A stretch of 64,000 bases of DNA from Dactylis glomerata (taxonomy: Eukaryota; Streptophyta; Magnoliopsida; Poales; Poaceae). A program made the position numbers and the translations under genes. The notes under the pieces are model-generated. The model made no database searches. It saw only the letters and a list, made by a program, of their open reading frames with translations, and was not told where the DNA came from. The stretch spans positions 9,895,007 through 9,959,006 of the forward strand of contig QXEO01000546.1 of assembly GCA_007115705.1 (NCBI GenBank), in the 5' to 3' direction. The stretch's first letter is position 1; every line of letters starts with the position of its first letter. Shown here piece after piece: positions 23,480 to 33,559 of the stretch.

Positions 23480-25036
23480 ATGGCGACGCTGTCGGAGCTG
23501 CACTTCGTGCTGGTGCCGCTGGCGGCGCAGGGCCACATCATCCCGATGACGGACGTGGGGCGCCTCCTCGCCGCGCGCGGCCCGCGGGTCACCATCGTCA
23601 CCACGCCCCTCAACGCCGCGCGCAACAGGGCCACCGTCGACGGCGCCAGGAGGGCGGGCCTCCCGCTCGAGCTCCTCGAGCTCCCGCTCTCCGGCCCGCG
23701 CCACGGCCTGCCGGAGGGGATCGAGGCCGTCGACCAGCTGACGGGGCAGGAACCGGCCACGTACATCAAGTTATTCAAGGCCATCTGGGACCTGGCCGGC
23801 CCGCTGGAGGACTACGTCCGCGCGCTGCCGCGCCTGCCGGTCTGCCTCGTCGCCGACATGTGCAACCCGTGGACGGCGCCGGTGTGCGAGCGCCTCGGCA
23901 TCCCCAGGCTCGTCATGCACTGCCCGTCGGCCTACTTCCAGCTCGCCGTGCACTGCCTGACCTCGAACCGCGTGTACGACCGCGTCGACGAGATGGAGCC
24001 GTTCGAGCTGCCGGGCTTCCCGGTGCGCGCCGTCGGGACTAAGGCCACGTTCCGGGGATTCTTACAGTACCCCGGCGTCGAGAAGGAGCACCACGACACG
24101 CTCGACGCCGAGACCACCGCCGACGGCCTGCTCTTCAACACGTTCCGCGCCATCGAGGGCACGTTCCTCGACGCGTACGCGTCCGCGCTCGGCAAGACGA
24201 CGTGGGCCGTTGGGCCTACATGCGCCTCGACCAACATGGTCGATGACGCCGATGACAACAAGTCCGTCCGCGGCAAACCCGCCGACGTCGACGCCGGTCT
24301 CATCGTCTCGTGGCTCGACGCCCGGCCTCCGGCGACCGTGCTGTACGTCAGTTTCGGCAGCATCTCGCAGCTGACGGCGAAGCAGTTCGCCAAGCTCGCG
24401 GGCGGCCTCGAGGCGTCAGGGCGGCCGTTCATCTGGGCCATCAAGGAGGCCAAGGCCGATGCCGCCGTGAGGGCGCTGCTTGACGACGAGGGGTTCGAGG
24501 CGCGGGTCAAGGACAGGGGCCTCCTCGTGCGAGGGTGGGCGCCGCAGGTGACCATCCTCTCGCACCCGGCGGTGGGCGGCTTCCTCACGCACTGCGGCTG
24601 GAACGGCACGCTGGAGGCCCTCTCCCTCGGCGTGCCGGCGCTGACGTGGCCCACCATCGCCGACCAGTTCTGCAGCGAGCAGCTGCTCGTGGACGTGCTA
24701 GGCGTCGGCGTCAGGTCCGGCGTCGAGATCCCCGCCATGTACCTCCCCGAGGAGGCCGAGGGGGTACAGGTGGAGAGCGGCGAATTAGAGAAGGCCATCA
24801 CCGAGCTGATGGGCGGCGGGCCGGAGGCGGCGGCGAGAAGGTCCAAGTCAAAGGAGATTGCCGCGGAGGCGAGGGCGGCCATGGAGGAAGGCGGGTCGTC
24901 GCACTCCGACCTCACGGACTTGATCAGCTACGTCTCGGAGCTGTCAAGGAAGAGGGGACACGAGAACTCGACGGCAGCGCCTTCAGCGGCGGCAAACGAT
25001 GGTGTATTGTCAGTACAGTCCGAGACTCCGAGTTAA
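23480..25036 (+). CDS. UDP-glycosyltransferase, UGT73-type, single exon
   Basis: A family 1 glycosyltransferase that would move a sugar, most likely glucose from UDP-glucose, onto a small hydrophobic acceptor such as a phenolic, terpenoid or toxin, in the cytosol. The start is the ATG at 23480; the open frame extends 9 nt further to a GTG, which plants do not normally use. The protein is 518 aa. The N-terminus has HFVLVPLAAQGHIIPM with the presumed catalytic His19 and the conserved Asp in CLVADMC. The 44-residue PSPG box runs from W353 (WAPQVTILSHPAVGGF) to Q396; the final Gln usually favours glucose. The usual HCGWNS reads HCGWNG here. The C-terminus has about 25 extra residues, so the protein is somewhat longer than the common 480-500. 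The UGT73 label rests on the N-terminal pattern (AQGH.IPM, NAAR, GLPEG). The acceptor cannot be predicted. Confidence 0.9.
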   Translation: MATLSELHFVLVPLAAQGHIIPMTDVGRLLAARGPRVTIVTTPLNAARNRATVDGARRAGLPLELLELPLSGPRHGLPEGIEAVDQLTGQEPATYIKLFKAIWDLAGPLEDYVRALPRLPVCLVADMCNPWTAPVCERLGIPRLVMHCPSAYFQLAVHCLTSNRVYDRVDEMEPFELPGFPVRAVGTKATFRGFLQYPGVEKEHHDTLDAETTADGLLFNTFRAIEGTFLDAYASALGKTTWAVGPTCASTNMVDDADDNKSVRGKPADVDAGLIVSWLDARPPATVLYVSFGSISQLTAKQFAKLAGGLEASGRPFIWAIKEAKADAAVRALLDDEGFEARVKDRGLLVRGWAPQVTILSHPAVGGFLTHCGWNGTLEALSLGVPALTWPTIADQFCSEQLLVDVLGVGVRSGVEIPAMYLPEEAEGVQVESGELEKAITELMGGGPEAAARRSKSKEIAAEARAAMEEGGSSHSDLTDLISYVSELSRKRGHENSTAAPSAAANDGVLSVQSETPS

Positions 25037-25065
25037 TTAAGCTGTATGACGCCATTGCCCGCTTA

Positions 25066-25354
25066 GGCCTTGTTTACTTCGCCGGTATTTTCACCGCTAA
25101 AAGATGTGGGGATATATGGGGATTTGGTATTCACATAATATTCTCAAATCCCCTCAAATACTTTTCCCTAAAATACTCTACCATGATGGAGAGTTTTTAA
25201 TCTAGCTAAAAATACACTAGAGTGGAGGGGATTTGTGGGGATATCCCGGGATATCCCCTCAAAACCCGGACTAGTAAACAACCTATCGGTAAAATTCCGG
25301 GAATCAAAATAATCCCCTCTCATCCCCTCAAATACCCTAGAAGTAAACGAGGCC
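25066..25354. mobile_element. Tourist (PIF/Harbinger-type) MITE
   Basis: The 289 bp element starts GGCCTTGTTTACTTC and ends GAAGTAAACGAGGCC, with TTA on both sides (25063-25065 and 25355-25357). It sits only 27 bp beyond the UGT stop codon, so it probably lies in the 3' UTR or replaces part of it. Confidence 0.85.
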
Positions 25355-25357
25355 TTA

Positions 25358-25786
25358 GGATGCTACAATCCGTTGTTTACCAAATAAAATTTCTGATTGC
25401 ATTGGGACGACGAAGTGTATATTTCCAGTTTCATGACCGTATGAATTAGTTCGTGTGCACCTGCCCAAAATAATTCCAGAAAGAAATTATCTGTGAGCAG
25501 GGGGCTAATTGTAGCTTAGCATCAGGGGCCATTCCATTGTGAATAATGTATGCTTCTGGCAGAATGGTTTCAGACTTTAGGTCTTTCTGCAAAAAAATGA
25601 CAGAGATAATGTTTTCAGATCAATGTCGCATATGTCAGCATTTCACTCCTCAATCCTCCCTGATAACGATGTGCATACGAAGCTTAGAAGTTAGAAGCAC
25701 CCTTAAAGCATCAATTGACATCATTATCTTGGTTTCACATATAATGGACTAACCCCTTGTTGCTTGCACATAAAGCCAAGGCGTTC
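25358..25786. other. Intergenic, no feature seen
   Basis: AT-rich sequence downstream of the UGT gene, without coding potential or clear repeats. Confidence 0.5.
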
Positions 25787-26120
25787 TTGCACCCAGTAGC
25801 GCGTATGCTCTTTGTTTTTTAAACTAGTTTTAAACGCATTTTAAAATGTCAAAACATATGACAAAAGAGGTTGTGCATGTTCTATGTTCCTGCAAAGTCG
25901 TTTCACGAAAAACCAATATTTTTGTGTCGTGTATAAAAAGACAAAATTTGGTGCATAAAAAAGTTCTTCATGAGACATTTCTTTATCTTTTCACTTACAA
26001 TACAAAAATACCGGTTTTCCACGAAACGTGGCATGCACACATATAATGTCGAGATATACGCACGTAATTTTTCTGACATTTTTGAATCTTTTTTTTCCGT
26101 TGCAAGAGCATATGTACCCA
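25787..26120. mobile_element. Hairpin MITE, family copy A
   Basis: Left end CACCCAGTAGCGCGTATGCTC is imperfectly complementary to right end GAGCATATGTACCCA. The interior (AAATTTGGTG, AAGTTCTTCATGAGACATTT) resembles that of the element at 32496-32839, so the two are probably diverged members of one family. Confidence 0.5.
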
Positions 26121-27908
26121 AGGTCAATAGTAAGTTTCACACAAATTGGCTCATTTTAATTTACTGCCATACTGTATTATAAGCATCACATCATTATATT
26201 ATTATTTCCACTCACCTGTGACCAAAGGGGTAAAAAAAAAAGAGCAAACACTGATACACAGATCACCACTTCCTCTACCAGACTTCCTTTTGGACGTGGG
26301 AAGCCGAAAACTAGGTTGATTTGTTGCATGGGCTTCCTTCCAGTAGCATGCTCCGCCCGCGAGCGGAGGGTATGGGCCGCGGCCCATCACTGTTTTTTTC
26401 TAAGCAGGTTTCCGGTTGTGATTTTCAGTTTTTTCATGGTTTTCCTGTAAGGGGTTTTCCGGTTTTCTGGGGTTTCGTTTGGTTGCCGGCATTTTGAACT
26501 TTTCAAATTTAAAAATTGCTCATATTAAAAATATTCAAAGTCGAATTTGTTCAAATTCGAAATTTGTTCAAATTTTCCTGACAACAGTTACACAGTATTA
26601 TCTTGACTTACTGTCCATTTGTTATTCCTTGGTGTGTGAACCCTTGACGTACGATCCCTAGTCCAAGACTTGCGCCAGTCCACTTGATTTGTCCTGCCTG
26701 TGTGAACACTTGACATTTCGAAGAGCACCTCATGCACGTAGTACTACACTAGGCATGCAGTAGCTAGGCACGGCCGGGGTGACAATGGCGTGGGGCAGCT
26801 TCGCCACCTTTTGTCCACAGTAATCGTATTTGGGGCTGATCCATTGCTCCGTCGATTCTGTTCAGCACGCAGACGGACCGACGATTGCCTTCCCGACGGG
26901 CTGTTGCTTGCTTGGCATGGGTGTGCCGCGCCAGGCTGCACGCAGCCAGTCTCGCTCGTTTCGTCTAGCTAGCTTCTGTTGCATGATTGCCCAGACGGTC
27001 CGAGCTTCTATAATCTTGCTTTTCTAAAACAATCCCGGCATAAGAGTGACCTACACTGTCCGAGTATCTCAAGCTAGTGCAGGCGTTAACAGCTGCCACC
27101 GTCGACGTGACACGTCCGATTTGCACTATATGCATATGCCCCAGGAGATTAAACTGAACGAAACCGTCGAAACACATTGCATTATGCATACATTGACAGC
27201 AGCGTTCTTTCACACTCACCACTCACTCGACCTGTTCATTTTTTTAAAATTAAAAGACATGTTCAGTTTTTCCAGGATAATTCCAACCAGCCGGGAGGAA
27301 AATGAATGACAGTAATAAGTAGGGTCTGTACAAAGCGTTCGATTTTGTTTCACTTGCACCGTTGCACGGCGCCCGTAAACCCAGAACTCCAGACCAAGCA
27401 AAGCAAAAAGCGTGCGTGCATCCGGCCTCCGCATCCATGATCCTCAGACGTTCACATCGCGCATCGCAAGCGCGATCGATGACACTGGCATCCTAGCTCT
27501 AGCTAGTCCTAGGCAAGCACGGACGGACAATGGCGTGGCGCAAGCGCAGCTGAGCTGCCTCTCCACCACACCAGTACGTGCACCTGTGGCCCGAGTCGTG
27601 CGCTCCTGCCATCCACGGCTACCCCGCGCGCGAGACGAGAATGAGCAAGGATGTTATGCCCTTCCGCCGTCTACCATGGACTCCATAGATTGCACACCAC
27701 CACTCATGAGTCATGAAGGTTGTTATAGGTGCTCCAAAGGCTCGTGTCAAAATCCCCTAGAGCCAATCTCTTAAGCCGTTCCAAATGAACGCTCCCGTGA
27801 TGGTCCGTACATCGAAGTTTTCTAAAATAGACTAGCTACTCCTAGTTCCCAACTAAAATCAGCCTGCGTGCACCCGCAGAGAAAGGATACCCGACTATTT
27901 CATTTTCA
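26121..27908. other. Intergenic region with repeat fragments
   Basis: Holds a T-rich, degenerate stretch (26390-26580), a GC-rich patch (26760-26960) and another at 27360-27670. Short open frames of 60-120 codons occur on both strands, but none shows domain-like sequence or splice structure. I see no gene. Confidence 0.4.
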
Positions 27909-28190
27909 GGCCTTTCACAATGCATTGGCTCTTAGCACGTTATCCTAGATAGCTGTTTATTCTAAGAGACAACCATCACAATGCATTGTATCTTAAGATT
28001 GTATCTAAATTTAATTATTTTGATCCATGCATGTATGGTGATTGGGCTATTAATACTTTTTGCTTATGATTTCGTGCAAAGGTTGTAGCTTAGCTAAGAT
28101 ACAACAACTCTCTCTCTCATCAATTAATAGGATGCCACATAAGCACTTTGCCTATGATACCGTGCTAAGAAACTTGCATTGTGAAAGGCC
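27909..28190. mobile_element. MITE with GGCCTTTCACAATGCA ends
   Basis: GGCCTTTCACAATGCA at the left is inverted at the right as TGCATTGTGAAAGGCC, enclosing 282 bp. CTCTTAGCACG and CGTGCTAAGAA extend the pairing. Flanking bases TCA and TCG do not match perfectly, so the target duplication is uncertain. Confidence 0.7.
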
Positions 28191-28420
28191 TCGTACCCAA
28201 AAAGAGGAACTCTTTCATACCGGGCATGGCAAGGTGCCGGCCACTAGGCAGCAGATTAGCACACGCATATGCTCCCGCCGATCGACAATCGCATCGCATC
28301 TTAGGTGTATGACCATTCATGTTTTTTTTCGAATGGTAGTTTAAGACACCTTGATTTCGCATCGAAGCGATTTTTCTATCAAATACTGATATTTTTTACA
28401 ACGAACAAACAGACAGCTAA

Positions 28421-28731
28421 GAGCAAGAACAATAAGAGAGCCGGCAGCGAGCTATATAGCCATGCCATGTCATCTATTAGTCATCATATAGCCCACTTAT
28501 ACAATAAATTAACTATTAGATTGGCTATTAGATGAGCTTTAATTATCAAATGCATGTATGCTATTGGCTCTAAGCTACATGCAACCTTTTTTTTTTGGTC
28601 CTTGTGCTACAGCCGGGCTATATGCCAAGAGTCAGCTCTCCTCTCTCTCCTCACTTCTCTCTCTTCCACCTAGGATTTAGATGACATGGCAAATGATATA
28701 GCCTGCTGACTCACCCTTATTGTACTTGCTC
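28421..28731. mobile_element. Tourist MITE
   Basis: GAGCAAGAACAATAAG at the left and CTTATTGTACTTGCTC at the right are inverted repeats. Both sides carry TAA (28418-28420, 28732-28734), the PIF/Harbinger target duplication. Length 311 bp. Confidence 0.8.
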
Positions 28732-28734
28732 TAA

Positions 28735-29982
28735 ACAAGATAACACCACCACCAACTACCACATCGATGGAGGACAAACAGGGTCCAAGTCAAAAAAAAG
28801 ATGGAGGACAAACGAGGCGAAGTACCCCGGCCACAACTATTTTAATTATGTATTACTCTATATATAATGTGAAAAACTGTTTCCACATAATTGCTATGAA
28901 TGGTTTTGACATTGAAAGGCCAAAAAAGTTATTAGATATTTGTCCAACGGTAAAAGTCAATAGTTGTTGGACAAAAAAAACATACTTTTTCAATAGATCT
29001 TTAGAATTTTTTTTCGTGGAGTTTTTTTGGATGGCATGACAAAACTTTTGTTTTCGAGAAATGTCAATGATGTGATTTTGACATCCATTCGATATTTACT
29101 TATCCATTTTATATGAGTTCCATCCAGGTGACCATTTTTGGTTTTTGCGATATTTTATTCTTCCATATGGCTTTCTGCCAAAATGGCATGTTTTCGATAT
29201 CAGGGGACTACATTCTGAGAGACGGCGGAAAACTTAGAAAAGAAAAAACAATGAATTTTCTTTGACCTACTGCGAGGCCCGAACTATGCCACCTCCAGAT
29301 ACGCCTCTATTTCAGGGTTCAGATCTCAGTGCATCGTGGTAGGTAGGGAGAAAGTAGCAGGGAGAGCGAGAGATACATGTAGGTTCAGAGATACAAGGCG
29401 AGTTCAGAGTGAGAGAGAGAAAGGTTCGGTTGCGTGGTTCTCCTTGCCATCAACATTGGGATCACTGTTTCTTGTAGGGCCCACTCCTTTGGGTCGAGTC
29501 GCTTTCTCGGTTGGTGCTGGCGTTTGCTTCTCCTGGGCTGCACCTCTGGCACCTGGTCCGGTGCAGCCGGCTCGTCCTTGTTGTCCGCGTCAGGCACCGG
29601 TTGGGGCGTTATACCTACTGACCTACATAAGAGTTGTCAGCATAATTTTTAGACTACGATTCAAAATATATAGTTGCAGAGGCTCTGCAACGTGCAACCA
29701 TGTTGAAATCAAAGATTAAATAAACACTGTCGAGAAAACAATAATTTGAGCAAATGTGGACAAAAGGATATCAATAACCGTATAATTAAGCTCTAGTGTA
29801 GTGACATATATTCTACAGTACTGTATCAATAGGCTAGTTTTGACTCGGAATAAATTAATAATTTATGGAATGCAGACAAATCGATTCCTTGTGAATTTGG
29901 AGGCGCGGGTACGTGCCAATCGACCGGGTCCACTGCTCCCGCGTTTTATAATCGATCCCATAAGCAACACTCCAGCGACCAA
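28735..29982. other. Intergenic region, no firm gene
   Basis: Mostly AT-rich. A GC-richer part at 29385-29597 has a minus-strand frame with VQPRRSKRQHQPRKRLDP, faintly like the linker region of copia polyproteins; this is too weak to name. Nothing else is supported. Confidence 0.35.
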
Positions 29983-30395
29983 CACTACAGGAATGCACCA
30001 GTATGCCGACGGCTTTAAACCCTCGGCGTATAGACAACTGCCGTCGGCGTATGATACGCCGAGGGCTGCCCTCGGCGTATGGCCTCGGCGTAGACCTCCC
30101 TCGGCGGAAGCGTGCTGGCCCTCGGCGTAGCCGCGGCCCTCGGCGTACTGGACCTTTGCCGACGGCAGGAGGGGCCCTCGGCGTACTGGCCCTCGGCGTA
30201 CTGAATCACGGCGCAGGTCAGGCCAAACGGCAGCTAGGGCATACGCCGACGGCATAGCCGTCGGCGTATAGGGACATGTGGCCGGCAGCGAGGCGATCCG
30301 TGCGAGGGCATACGCCGACGGCATAGCCCTCGGCGTAGAGGGTGGCCTGTGCCGACGGCCTGGCCCTCGGCGTAGGGCTTATCTTCGGCATGCAT
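29983..30395. mobile_element. CACTA terminus with CGGCGTA subterminal array (truncated element)
   Basis: Starts CACTACAGGAATGCACCAG and continues into about a dozen copies of CCCTCGGCGTA and its complement TACGCCGACGGC. No opposite terminus (an inverted CTGTAGTG end) is found downstream, so only one end survives or the other end was lost. The long GC-rich open frames here on both strands are by-products of the array. Confidence 0.7.
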
Positions 30396-31810
30396 GCAAA
30401 CAATTTCTCCACACGATCCGTACGCATTCGATTCCGTTGGTTCCATCCGCCGTCGCGACGCACCGCGCGTATCATCGCTGCTTCCGTCCGCTAGATACGC
30501 GCGGCCTGGTAGACGCCTGAGCGCTTTGTTGACGCGACGCCGGTTTCTATCCAGGAAGTTTGTCCCGTCGCGCCCCCGCGGTCACGTACGGGTCCAGAGA
30601 TTTGATGGCGACCGAAACTCGCTAGCTGGACATTTTTGCAAGCGCCAATGGAGTTGAAAACATAGACTGTCGTTCTTATTTTGGTGGATGGGAACGGGAC
30701 AGGTGTTGACATTGACCCGATCGCGAGAATTTTTTTTGACCGTGCGATCGCGAGAATTGTATATGGTTCTTTGAGATTCTTGGCGCCATAGAAAAATGCT
30801 TTTCGTGCGTGCGGTTTTGTTGCTCCTAGAGTCCTCGTTGATCCTAGGCCAATTGAAAAACCCAACTTATGCTTTACAAGCAACCAAGTGGAATTAGGCG
30901 GACACCCAGGCGATTGGATCTCGATCGTGTCTCCCGCCGGCGCCGCCGTAGATCGCCTTGTCTCTGTGGCCTTTAGGCCATGGAGGCACGGTGAATCTTG
31001 GCCCTCGTCGGTGGGAGGGCTCCGCCCCCTGTTTTGAGGGCTTCGTTCTTTGTTTTTTGGGTTAAAGTTTGTAGAGACGATGCTCAGGTGTGGTAGTGAC
31101 ATCGCATGCAATAAGGTCTTACTGGCTTTAACTCCTCACGTGAACGGTCCCGGCTTGCGAATCTTAGAACGGCGTCACTGCTTAGATCATGCGGCGATTC
31201 TATATACTCCGTAGTTTCAAAATCAATTGTGAGGAGCTCTTTTTTTAAAAAAAAATTACGCGGGGAGTCGTGAGAAACTAGGTATATTTCGTACTTTGCA
31301 TCCTCGAAATTCATTTGCACAGCTGTGTACCGCACACCTTGGGAATCTATTCTCGTCCATGTGTTTGTTACTCGTTCATAGACTAGGAATCTGACTAGGA
31401 ACCATAATTCAACCTCGTACCGCAAATAACACATGATCCTGCATTAACAAATCAACAGCTACAAAGTCCCTCGCGCGTATATCCATCCATCCACCGCCGG
31501 CCGTGCAGCCGTTCGATCGTGCGGTCTGTGTGTTCTTGTGTTTCTCTGGCTCTCTCGGTTTTGGAGGACTCGAGCGAGACGTCGCTGGTGATGGGGGCAC
31601 TCTGACTGACTATGATGCTGCGTGATGGGGGCACTCCGATGCTGCGTGGTCCGCGGGATCCAAACTCAGCTCGATCGGAAAAGCCGAAAGGGGCAGCGGG
31701 CGGTTGGAGCACGCGGAAGCTGCTGCGCGCCGGCGTACCTTCTTCACATGATCGCAGCTCGCCGACCCGCCACACGAAAGAAACGATAGGGTAGGCAGAG
31801 AGCCCGTGGT
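30396..31810 (-). other. Unrecognised gene-like fragments on the minus strand
   Basis: A minus frame at 31434-31084 encodes ERVTNTWTRIDSQGVRY and KYEIYLVSHDSPRNFFLKK. It reads like a real protein, with a stop near 31084. A second minus frame, 31111-30491 (206 codons), overlaps it in another frame and looks less protein-like. 31450-31775 is GC-rich and could be a promoter or leader for it. Adjacency to the CACTA end at 29983 raises the option that this is captured sequence. I do not recognise a family. Confidence 0.3.
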
Positions 31811-32495
31811 GTCCAGCTCTTGCCTCGGTGTTCTCTCTACCGCTCTACGAATGCAACCTCATGTGGATGCCATCAAATCTTCCTTTTGGGAATTACTCCC
31901 ACAAAAATTCACTTTTTTTAAGTAAGAAGAATGTGTTTCCATGCTCCATACGTACGCCGCTCCCGCCGGCGTTGCTGCAGAGACGGCGTCCACCTCTCTC
32001 GCTGCTCTGCTGCTGGCACGTCTGGAAACACCGCAACGCATTTGCCTGCCTTCCAAGCGCTGCGCCCCTGCTTGCCTTTGCTGATAAAAAATTGTCGGGA
32101 TGACGCCGTCCTTTGGAAGTCTAGGCTCCCGCGTGCGCCAGGCACTAACCGTCGAACCTTGTAAAATCTGGCTTCGGCCTCTCTCCCCTGTATGTATCCC
32201 GGCCGTTGGGTCTTCTTATAAATGAGAAAATTCAGGTGGGAACTTTTTGTTCCCCCGATGACCATCAAAAAAAAAGAGAATGTGTTTCCGTGGGTGTGCA
32301 AAACCGACAGCGTGGAGAACCGCAAAATCCGGTTTTATCATGCCTACAACTCAACCTATTGTGGATTTCATCATTCTTGTTCCTTCCTCCAAAATACGTG
32401 GTACCCATGTGCCGAACTGAATTTTCGTACTAGTACCACCAAAATAAAAAATATGTGAACTGAAAGGGAGTGATGTTTTGGCACACATGAACATA
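31811..32495. other. Intergenic, no gene supported
   Basis: Mixed composition with short open frames on both strands and no recognisable motif. Confidence 0.4.
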
Positions 32496-32839
32496 GGCAC
32501 CCAGGAGCATATATATGCTCCTCGTTTTTAAGCTCCATCTTAATTACATTTTCAAATGTGCCAAAAAAATTAACGCGTATATCTCCACATTCTACATGCT
32601 CAAAAAAATATTCCAGGAGAAAGCGATATTTTTTCTTGTATCATGTGTCGAAATGATAAATTTTGGTGTTAAGAAGGTTGTTCATTGGCATTTATTTTTT
32701 ATTTTCCAGAAGCCACAAACATGTCTTTTTCCCCCAAAGCTTGATGTACATACGTAGAATGCTGAGATGTAAGCGCTTGAAATTTTTGATATTTTCGAAA
32801 TATTTGTTTCGGCGACCGGAGCATACGCTCCCATGTGCC
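32496..32839. mobile_element. Hairpin MITE, family copy B
   Basis: GGCACCCAGGAGCATATAT at the left is complementary, with mismatches, to ...GGAGCATACGCTCCCATGTGCC at the right. The interior parallels the element at 25787-26120. Confidence 0.6.
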
Positions 32840-32932
32840 AAATCAAATTTCAGCTTGTTTTAAAAGAAGGACAACGTGTTCCTTGACAAAAAAAAAATCA
32901 ACATGGTCTTTTTTAATATTGTCTAATATATA

Positions 32933-33078
32933 CTCCCTCCGTTCGGAAATATAAAATATTTTAGTTTTGTGAAGTGAATGTATCTAGACATCAGGTTCGC
33001 TCGAATTATACACTAAAAGATGTCTAGATACATTAGCTTCATAAAACTAAAACATCTTATATTTCTAAACGGAGTGGG
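32933..33078. mobile_element. Stowaway MITE
   Basis: CTCCCTCCGTTCGGAAATAT pairs with the inverted ATATTTCTAAACGGAGTGGG, and AGATGTCTAGATACATT pairs with AATGTATCTAGACATC. TA flanks the 146 bp element on both sides. It is about 450 bp upstream of the BOR TATA box. Confidence 0.9.
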
Positions 33079-33528
33079 TACTTTTGTGTGCTCGGTTGTG
33101 TGGCCGAGCCGACTGCATTATTATTGCGTGTTTTTTCACCATTTTCTTGCAAATTTGCGTGACGGAGTCGGCGTATGTTCACGTGAGCCGCTGGTACACA
33201 GCAAGCTAGGGAAACAAACCGTGTCCGTGGACCGTGGCGAGGAAAAAAGCCTCACGTACTGTACCAGACCCAGCCTCGTGGCAGCGAGACGTGCCGGACA
33301 TCCCACCGTACCAACGGCCAGGATCCGCCACATTCGCCGCGATCCCCGGGCCAGCCCAGCGCAGCGCGTACGGATCTCAACACAGCGTCTCATCAGTCTC
33401 GACTCTCTCCTCCTCCGGATCCCACTCGCCAGAGACCCCGACCAGCGGAGGAGAAAACGCTCTCCGCTCTTCCTCCCTCCCTCCTCGCCGGTGGGCCCCC
33501 ACCCCTCCTCCTCCTCCCTCCCTCCTCC

Positions 33529-33537
33529 ATTTATAAG
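33529..33537 (+). promoter_or_regulatory. TATA box of the BOR gene
   Basis: ATTTATAAG follows a CT-rich patch (CCTCCTCCTCCTCC-like, 33470-33528), a common core-promoter arrangement in grasses. The leader exon that follows has no ATG. Confidence 0.65.
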
Positions 33538-33559
33538 TAGCCGCCTATCACGGGCTCCA

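Noticed and set aside
23932..24915. 327-codon minus-strand ORF opposite the UGT gene
   Set aside because: It is the antisense shadow of a GC-rich coding exon; it has no domain and lies wholly inside the UGT coding region.
29863..30657. Long ORFs over the CGGCGTA array
   Set aside because: They arise from the CACTA subterminal repeats, which lack stops in several frames.
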